Source: Pseudomonadota bacterium (GTDB lineage: Bacteria > Pseudomonadota > Alphaproteobacteria > Sphingomonadales > Sphingomonadaceae). Taken from it: a stretch of 47,413 nucleotides of DNA. The notes below the pieces were generated by a model, which was given only the letters and a program-made list of their open reading frames with translations, did no database searches and was not told where the DNA came from. Numbering within the stretch: position 1 is the first letter of the stretch; every line of letters begins with the position of its first letter. Positions 42,477 to 47,413 of this stretch are shown piece by piece. The stretch spans positions 1 through 47,413 of the forward strand of contig JAEWIL010000134.1 of NCBI GenBank assembly GCA_023387085.1, written 5' to 3'. The position numbers were made by a program, and so were the translations under genes.

Positions 42477-44075
42477 GTGAGCGCACCTGTTCTGGGCACG
42501 ATGGTCAACGCGGACAGCGACGCGTTCCGCGCCAATGCCGCGCACAATCGCGGTCTGCGCGACGAACTATACGCGCGCGTCGCGGAAGCGGCGCTTGGCG
42601 GCAACGAAAAATCGCGCGAACGGCACACGAGCCGCGGCAAGCTGTTGCCGCGCGAGCGCGTCGAACGACTGCTCGACCCGGGCTCGCCCTTCCTCGAGAT
42701 CGGGCAGCTCACGGCCTGCGACATGTATGAGGGCGAGGTGCCCGGCGCGGGGATGATCGCCGGCATCGGTCGTGTGTCGGGCAAGCAGACGATGATTGTG
42801 TGCAACGATGCGACGGTGAAGGGCGGCACCTATTATCCGATGACCGTGAAGAAGCATCTTCGCGCGCAGGAAATTGCCGAGGCGAACCGTCTGCCATGCA
42901 TCTACCTCGTCGACAGCGGCGGCGCGAACCTGCCGCATCAGGATGAGGTTTTTCCCGACCGCGACCATTTCGGGCGCATCTTTTTCAATCAGGCGAATAT
43001 GTCGGCGAAGCGTATCCCGCAGATTGCGTGCGTGATGGGAAGCTGTACCGCGGGCGGTGCCTATGTTCCCGCGATGAGCGACGAGACCGTCATCGTGCGC
43101 AACCAAGGCACGATCTTCCTCGCCGGCCCGCCGCTGGTGAAGGCGGCGACGGGCGAGGAGATCAGCCCCGAGGAACTGGGCGGCGGCGACCTTCACGCGA
43201 AGAAGTCGGGTGTGGTCGATCATCTGGCCGAGAATGACGAACATGCGCTTACGATCGTGCGCGACATCGTTTCGACCTTCGGGATCGACGATGGTTTCGA
43301 CGTCGCGATGAAAGACCCGCGTCCGCCGAAATATGAAGCCGAGGAGCTCTACGGCATCATCCCGCAGGACGTGCGCGCGCCTTACGACGTGCACGAGGTC
43401 ATCGCGCGTATCGTCGACGGCAGCGAGTTTCACGAGTTCAAGGCGAACTATGGCAGCACGCTTGTTTGCGGCTTCGCGCATATCTGGGGGATACCCGTCG
43501 CGATTCTTGCGAACAACGGCGTGCTGTTCAGCGAATCTGCGGTCAAGGGCGCGCATTTCATCGAGCTGGCGCAGCAACGGCGCATTCCCCTGCTCTTCCT
43601 CCAGAATATTTCGGGCTTCATGGTGGGCGGCAAATATGAGGCCGAGGGGATCGCCAAGCATGGCGCAAAGCTGGTCACCGCGGTCGCGACCGCCACGGTG
43701 CCGAAGATCACCGTGCTGATCGGCGGCAGCTTCGGCGCGGGCAATTATGGCATGTGCGGGCGCGCCTACTCGCCACGTTTCCTCTTCACCTGGCCCAATG
43801 CGCGGATCAGCGTGATGGGCGGCGAGCAGGCGGCTTCGGTGCTGGCGACGGTCCACCGCGATGCCGACAAATGGACGCCCGAAGAGGCCGAAGCCTTCAA
43901 GGCGCCGATCCGCCAGAAATATGAGGACGAGGGCAACCCCTATCACGCCACGGCGCGGCTGTGGGACGACGGCATCATCGACCCCGCGCAGACGCGCGAC
44001 GTGCTCGGCCTCGCCTTTTCCGCAACGCTGAACGCCCCGGTCGAGGACCGCGGCTTCGGTGTGTTCAGGATGTAA
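42477..44075 (+). CDS. mccB: 3-Methylcrotonyl-CoA carboxylase beta (carboxyltransferase) subunit
   Basis: The carboxyltransferase half of methylcrotonyl-CoA carboxylase, transferring CO2 from biotin to 3-methylcrotonyl-CoA. The 532-residue protein has the family opening ...RHTSRGKLLPRERVERLLD, VDSGGANLPHQDEVFPDRDHF (typical of MCC rather than propionyl-CoA carboxylase), SCTAGGAYVPAMSDE, and the second-domain GGSFGAGNYGMCGRAYSPRF. The GTG at 42477 lies after CGGGAGAG and gives a full-length N-terminus. The 147-base upstream spacer is shared with the divergent peptidase gene. Downstream follow the small protein and the alpha subunit. Confidence 0.93.
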   Translation: MSAPVLGTMVNADSDAFRANAAHNRGLRDELYARVAEAALGGNEKSRERHTSRGKLLPRERVERLLDPGSPFLEIGQLTACDMYEGEVPGAGMIAGIGRVSGKQTMIVCNDATVKGGTYYPMTVKKHLRAQEIAEANRLPCIYLVDSGGANLPHQDEVFPDRDHFGRIFFNQANMSAKRIPQIACVMGSCTAGGAYVPAMSDETVIVRNQGTIFLAGPPLVKAATGEEISPEELGGGDLHAKKSGVVDHLAENDEHALTIVRDIVSTFGIDDGFDVAMKDPRPPKYEAEELYGIIPQDVRAPYDVHEVIARIVDGSEFHEFKANYGSTLVCGFAHIWGIPVAILANNGVLFSESAVKGAHFIELAQQRRIPLLFLQNISGFMVGGKYEAEGIAKHGAKLVTAVATATVPKITVLIGGSFGAGNYGMCGRAYSPRFLFTWPNARISVMGGEQAASVLATVHRDADKWTPEEAEAFKAPIRQKYEDEGNPYHATARLWDDGIIDPAQTRDVLGLAFSATLNAPVEDRGFGVFRM

Positions 44076-44087
44076 TGGGAGGATATG

Positions 44088-44351
44088 ATGGCAAACGGAC
44101 GTCCGGGCGATCACCCCTTCACCGACATCCTGCATCACGGCAGTTCGGAATTTGGCGATCCCATCGACTCGATCGTGAAGCAAATGTCAAAACACCCGCT
44201 CTTCTTCAAAGTTCGAGACAACGTCGCTGACCTCCTCTGGGAAAAATCTCCTTTTGGACGGCAGGCCGAGAAAGAAGCGCTCCTCTCCGAGACTGAAATC
44301 GCCCTAGCCGCAATTTCAAGCCGCTTGGAAAAACTGGCAGAAGAAGAATGA
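44088..44351 (+). CDS. Small hypothetical protein between mccB and mccA
   Basis: An 87-residue soluble protein I do not recognise. It is rich in charged residues and likely helical, with a C-terminal coiled segment (IALAAISSRLEKLAEEE). Conserved-looking parts are HPFTDILHHGSSEFGDPIDS and RDNVADLLWEKSPFGRQ. The ATG at 44088 sits 5 bases after GGGAGG; an ATG at 44085 would be too close. The stop overlaps the mccA start (ATGA), so it is translated with the carboxylase. Its codons (AAA, TCA, TCT, TTT, CTA) are visibly more AT-rich than its neighbours, hinting at a later insertion. No role in the carboxylase is established. Confidence 0.7.
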   Translation: MANGRPGDHPFTDILHHGSSEFGDPIDSIVKQMSKHPLFFKVRDNVADLLWEKSPFGRQAEKEALLSETEIALAAISSRLEKLAEEE

Positions 44352-46186
44352 TCAATTCCCTCCTCATCGCCAATCGCGGCGAGATCGCCTGCCGCATCAT
44401 CCGCACCGCGCGCGAGATGGGCATCCGCACCGTCGCGGTCTATTCGGATGCCGACGCCAAAGCGCTGCATGTGCGCGAGGCCGACGAAGCGGTGCATATC
44501 GGGCCGTCGCCGGCACGTGAATCCTATCTGATCGGCGAGAAGATCATCGCCGCCGCGAAAGCGACCGGGGCCGAGGCGATCCATCCCGGCTATGGCTTCC
44601 TCTCCGAAAATGCCGAGTTCGCGCAGGCGGTCGCCGATGCAGGGCTCGTCTGGGTCGGACCCAAACCCTCGTCGATCACCGCGATGGGGCTGAAGGACGC
44701 CGCCAAGAAGCTGATGGCCGACGCGGGGGTGCCGGTGACGCCGGGCTATATGGGCGAAAAACAGGACCCTGCTTTCCTTGCCGAGCAGGCGGCGGAGATC
44801 GGCTATCCCGTGCTCATCAAGGCGGTCGCGGGCGGCGGCGGCAAGGGGATGCGCAAGGTCGATGATGCGGCCGATTTCGCCGACGCGCTCGCCTCGTGCC
44901 AGCGCGAGGCGGCGGCGTCGTTCGGCAACGACCATGTGCTGATCGAAAAATATATCCTGACACCTCGCCATATCGAGGTGCAGATATTCGGCGACACCCA
45001 CGGCAATGTCGTCCATCTGTTCGAGCGCGACTGCTCGCTGCAACGGCGGCACCAGAAAGTGATCGAGGAAGCCCCTGCCCCCGGCATGGACGAGGCGACG
45101 CGCGCCGAGCTGTGCGCGGCGGCGGTGCGCGCCGCGAAGGCGGTCGATTATGTTGGGGCGGGGACGATCGAGTTCATCGCCGACGCCAGCGAGGGCCTGC
45201 GCGCCGACCGCATCTGGTTCATGGAAATGAACACCCGTCTGCAGGTCGAGCACCCGGTGACCGAGGAGATCACCGGTGTCGATCTGGTCGAATGGCAGAT
45301 CCGCGTCGCGAGCGGCGAACCTATTCCGCTTTCGCAGCACGAACTTTCGATCAACGGCTGGGCCATGGAAGCGCGGCTTTACGCCGAAGACCCCGCCAAG
45401 GGCTTTCTGCCTTCGATCGGCGCGCTCGAGTTGTTCCAGCTGCCCGAGCATCTCGGCCGCATCGACACCGGCGTCTATGAAGGAGCCGAAGTATCGCCTT
45501 TCTATGACCCGATGATCGCCAAGGTGATCGCTTATGGCGAAGACCGCGAGGAAGCGCGCGCGATGCTGTCGGAGATGCTCGAAGACAGCGCGATCTGGCC
45601 GGTTAAGACCAATTCGGCGTTCCTGATCAATGCGCTGGGTCATCCCGATTTCATCGCGGGCACGGTCGACACCGGGCTGATCGGCCGCGACGGTGACAGC
45701 ATGACCGCCGAACCGATGCCGACCGCGCAGGCGCTGACCAATGCCGCGATGGCGATGGTGCCGCGCTCGCTGCAATCTGGGTTCCGCCTCAACGCGCCCG
45801 ATGTCCGCACCGCGCCCTTCCTGCTCGACGGCAAGCGCGTCGACGTGACCTTGCACGGCCCGGGCGCCGAAGAGCCCGCGCCGGCGATGCTGGTCGCCGA
45901 AAACGGCGCGGTGTGGCAGCTCACGCCCTGGCGCGCAGCGGGCGGCACCGGTGGCGGCGCAAGCGACGGCGCGATCCTGTCGCCGATGCCGGGCAAGATC
46001 ATCGCCGTGGACGTCGCGGCGGGTGACAAGGTCACCAAGGGGCAGAAGCTGCTGACGCTCGAGGCGATGAAGATGGAGCACAGCCTGACGGCCCCGTTCG
46101 ACGGCATCGTCGCCGAACTCAACGCGGCTACGGGCGCGCAGGTGCAGGTCGAAGCATTGCTCGTGAAGATCGAGGCCGGCGAGTGA
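44348..46186 (+). CDS. mccA: 3-Methylcrotonyl-CoA carboxylase alpha (biotin) subunit
   Basis: The 612-residue subunit contains biotin carboxylase (about 1-445: LIANRGEIACRIIRTA, AIHPGYGFLSENAEFA, the ATP-grasp loop KAVAGGGGKGMRKV, EMNTRLQVEHPVTEEITG) and a C-terminal biotin-carrier domain with LEAMKMEHSLTAPFDG, biotinylated at K575. It loads CO2 onto biotin for the beta subunit. The ATG overlaps the small-protein stop, and its own stop overlaps the GNAT start by 4 nt, so the whole row from mccB is probably one transcript. Other acyl-CoA carboxylases are alternatives, but the ivd context favours MCC. Confidence 0.93.
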   Translation: MINSLLIANRGEIACRIIRTAREMGIRTVAVYSDADAKALHVREADEAVHIGPSPARESYLIGEKIIAAAKATGAEAIHPGYGFLSENAEFAQAVADAGLVWVGPKPSSITAMGLKDAAKKLMADAGVPVTPGYMGEKQDPAFLAEQAAEIGYPVLIKAVAGGGGKGMRKVDDAADFADALASCQREAAASFGNDHVLIEKYILTPRHIEVQIFGDTHGNVVHLFERDCSLQRRHQKVIEEAPAPGMDEATRAELCAAAVRAAKAVDYVGAGTIEFIADASEGLRADRIWFMEMNTRLQVEHPVTEEITGVDLVEWQIRVASGEPIPLSQHELSINGWAMEARLYAEDPAKGFLPSIGALELFQLPEHLGRIDTGVYEGAEVSPFYDPMIAKVIAYGEDREEARAMLSEMLEDSAIWPVKTNSAFLINALGHPDFIAGTVDTGLIGRDGDSMTAEPMPTAQALTNAAMAMVPRSLQSGFRLNAPDVRTAPFLLDGKRVDVTLHGPGAEEPAPAMLVAENGAVWQLTPWRAAGGTGGGASDGAILSPMPGKIIAVDVAAGDKVTKGQKLLTLEAMKMEHSLTAPFDGIVAELNAATGAQVQVEALLVKIEAGE

Positions 46187-46641
46187 GTGGCCTGATCCTC
46201 CGCGACGCGAAGGCGGCGGACTTGCCCGCCATCCTCGCGATGCTAGCCGACGATGTAATTCCACCTGGACGCGAGGGTGATCCATCGGACCCGCGTTATA
46301 TGGACGCTTTCGCGGCAATCGATGCCGACCCGAACCAACGCCTGATCGCGGCCGAGCTGAACGGCCGCGTCGTCGGGACGATGCAACTGAGCTTCCTGCC
46401 GGGACTTTCCTTCACCGGAAGCTGGCGCGGGCTGATCGAGGCGGTGCGGATCGCCAAAGACCTGCGCGGGCAGAAGCTCGGCGAGCAGATGATCCTGTGG
46501 GCCGTCGACCAATGCCGCGCGCGCGACTGCAAGCTCGTCCAGCTGACATCGTCGGCGACACGCACCGCCGCGCATCGCTTTTACGCCCGGCTCGGCTTCG
46601 TCCAGAGCCATGTCGGCATGAAACTGCATTTGAGGGACTGA
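46183..46641 (+). CDS. GNAT family N-acetyltransferase
   Basis: A 152-residue acetyltransferase with the GNAT fold: strand LILRDAKAADLPAILAML, the acetyl-CoA-binding region AVRIAKDLRGQKLGEQMILWA (Q/R-x-x-G-x-G/A-like R-G-Q-K-L-G), and the late QLTSSATRTAAHRFYARLGF. Substrate unknown; it may be a small amine. The GTG at 46183 overlaps the mccA stop (GTGA), and this fixes the start. Placement inside a leucine operon may reflect co-transcription only, though some catabolic enzymes are regulated by acetylation. Confidence 0.88.
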   Translation: MSGLILRDAKAADLPAILAMLADDVIPPGREGDPSDPRYMDAFAAIDADPNQRLIAAELNGRVVGTMQLSFLPGLSFTGSWRGLIEAVRIAKDLRGQKLGEQMILWAVDQCRARDCKLVQLTSSATRTAAHRFYARLGFVQSHVGMKLHLRD

Positions 46642-46643
46642 AG

Positions 46644-47096
46644 ATGGCAGGCAAGTTTTTCGAAGAATGGCAGATCGGCGAGACGATCACGCACGAAATC
46701 CGCCGCACGGTGACCGAGACCGACAATCTGCTGTTCACGACAATGACGCATAATCCGCAGCCGCTGCACCTCGATATCGAGGCGGCGAAGGCGTCGGAAT
46801 TCGGCCAGATTCTTGTCAACGGCACCTTCACCTTCAGCCTGATGGTCGGGCTGTCGGTCGGCGATACCACGCTGGGGACGCTGGTCGCCAACCTAGGCTA
46901 TGACAAGCTCGTAATGCCGAAGCCGGTGTTCATCGGAGACACACTGCGCGCCGAGACCGAGGTTATCGGCCTCAAGGAATCGAAGTCACGCCCGGGTTCG
47001 GGGATCGTCACCTTCCTGCACCGCTGCATCAACCAGCGCGAGGAAATCGTCTGCCAGTGCGAGCGCGCCGCGCTTATCAAGGGAAAGGCCGCCTGA
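46644..47096 (+). CDS. MaoC-family enoyl-CoA hydratase
   Basis: A 150-residue single hot-dog domain of the MaoC family, adding water to 2-enoyl-CoA. The (R)-hydratase signature includes DNLLFTTMTHNPQPLHLD (catalytic Asp/His pair N-P-x-H) and GQILVNGTFTFSLMVGLSVGD. It starts 2 bases after the GNAT stop and shares one base with the CitE-like gene (TGATG). In mycobacteria a similar hydratase (Rv2499c) lies between the isovaleryl-CoA/MCC genes and CitE, so it may act on methylglutaconyl-CoA or itaconyl-CoA to give the CitE substrate; this is inference. Confidence 0.9.
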   Translation: MAGKFFEEWQIGETITHEIRRTVTETDNLLFTTMTHNPQPLHLDIEAAKASEFGQILVNGTFTFSLMVGLSVGDTTLGTLVANLGYDKLVMPKPVFIGDTLRAETEVIGLKESKSRPGSGIVTFLHRCINQREEIVCQCERAALIKGKAA

Positions 47097-47413
47097 TGCG
47101 TCTGCGTTCGCTACTTTTCGTTCCGGGCGACCGTTCCGAGCGTTTCGCCAAGGCGGCGGCATCGGGCGCCGACGCGATCATCCTCGACCTGGAGGATTCG
47201 GTCTCGCCCGCGAACAAGGATGCGGCCCGGTCAGCCGTCGCCAACTATCTGGCGGGCGAGCGCGAGGTCATCACGCTGGTCCGCGTCAATCCGCTCGACG
47301 GGCATATGACCGCCGCCGACATCGCCGCGATCATCGGTGGGCGGCCAGACGCGATCATGTTGCCGAAGGCCGAAGGCGCGCCGAGTATCCAGCAACTCGA
47401 CACGATCCTGCGC
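47096..47413 (+). CDS. CitE-like acyl-CoA lyase (HpcH/HpaI family), N-terminal part
   Basis: The window ends 106 codons into this gene. The visible N-terminus MRLRSLLFVPGDRSERFAKAA, DAIILDLEDSVSP (metal-binding D/E), LVRVNPLDG and DAIMLPKAEG is characteristic of CitE-like lyases (citramalyl-CoA, malyl-CoA and HMG-CoA cleavage). It is coupled to the MaoC gene. In Mycobacterium tuberculosis the homologous gene in the same setting, Rv2498c, is reported to be an (R)-HMG-CoA/citramalyl-CoA lyase used in leucine and itaconate breakdown; that role is a good candidate here. The C-terminal specificity loop is outside the window. Confidence 0.85.
   Translation, partial: MRLRSLLFVPGDRSERFAKAAASGADAIILDLEDSVSPANKDAARSAVANYLAGEREVITLVRVNPLDGHMTAADIAAIIGGRPDAIMLPKAEGAPSIQQLDTILR

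Noticed and set aside
44135..46318. A 727-codon minus-strand frame opposite mccA
   Set aside because: Shadow of the biotin carboxylase; composition is His/Arg/Asp-rich and no start signal or motif is present.

Overview
The window is a stretch of ordinary, dense, high-G+C chromosome from an alphaproteobacterium. It is most likely a member of the Sphingomonadales, and Sphingopyxis-like on gene content. The pointers are the lapA-pyrF-trpF-trpB-trpA-accD-folC order, a SapC-family protein, a DUF4349 lipoprotein, a fused CysNC and many 4-nt ATGA gene overlaps. No phage, insertion sequence, integrase or CRISPR array is visible. This assignment is an inference from gene order, not a database match.

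Layout. 1-6.3 kb: the end of a LapA-like protein, pyrF, a broken lipoprotein on the other strand, then trpF-trpB-trpA-accD in a translationally coupled chain, followed by a dispersed palindrome and folC. 6.3-11.1 kb: an AmpG-like permease and a single-domain response regulator on the minus strand, an RsuA/RluB-type pseudouridine synthase coupled to rsmD, and an MHS-type transporter. 11.3-18.9 kb: a DUF2520 Rossmann protein, a UvrD/PcrA helicase, a DUF4349 lipoprotein, tRNA-Ala(CGC), an NADP-dependent oxidoreductase, an RhlE-type RNA helicase and an unknown membrane protein. 19-23.4 kb: a D-2-hydroxyacid FAD oxidase, SapC, cytochrome b561, a small SdhAF4-like protein and rsmB.

23.4-26.3 kb is the most unusual part. 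A two-gene minus-strand operon encodes a membrane-anchored TIR protein (TIR, transmembrane helix, SH3b, YARHG) coupled by an ATGA overlap to a protein with a TPR-like N-terminus, a SLOG-like middle and a class III nucleotide cyclase domain. The Shine-Dalgarno sequence of the TIR gene lies inside a 13-bp hairpin. The pairing of TIR and cyclase recalls Pycsar-type anti-phage signalling, but the domain layout differs.

26.4-38.3 kb: a DUF885 lipoprotein hydrolase, an EntS-like exporter, an RBBP9-type hydrolase coupled to cysteine synthase, a SleB-like cell-wall hydrolase, an MDR dehydrogenase, and the sulfate-activation genes cysD-cysNC-cysQ with a LysR regulator upstream. 38.4-47.4 kb: isovaleryl-CoA dehydrogenase, two small membrane proteins, an M13 peptidase on the other strand, then the two methylcrotonyl-CoA carboxylase subunits, a GNAT, a MaoC hydratase and the start of a CitE-like lyase. 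This last part is a leucine-degradation locus resembling the mycobacterial fadE19-accA1/D1-Rv2499c-citE cluster.

Two genes carry in-frame stop codons where the downstream reading frame clearly continues: the DUF4019-like lipoprotein (TGA) and accD (TAG, 18 sense codons before the next stop). They could be real lesions or sequence errors.
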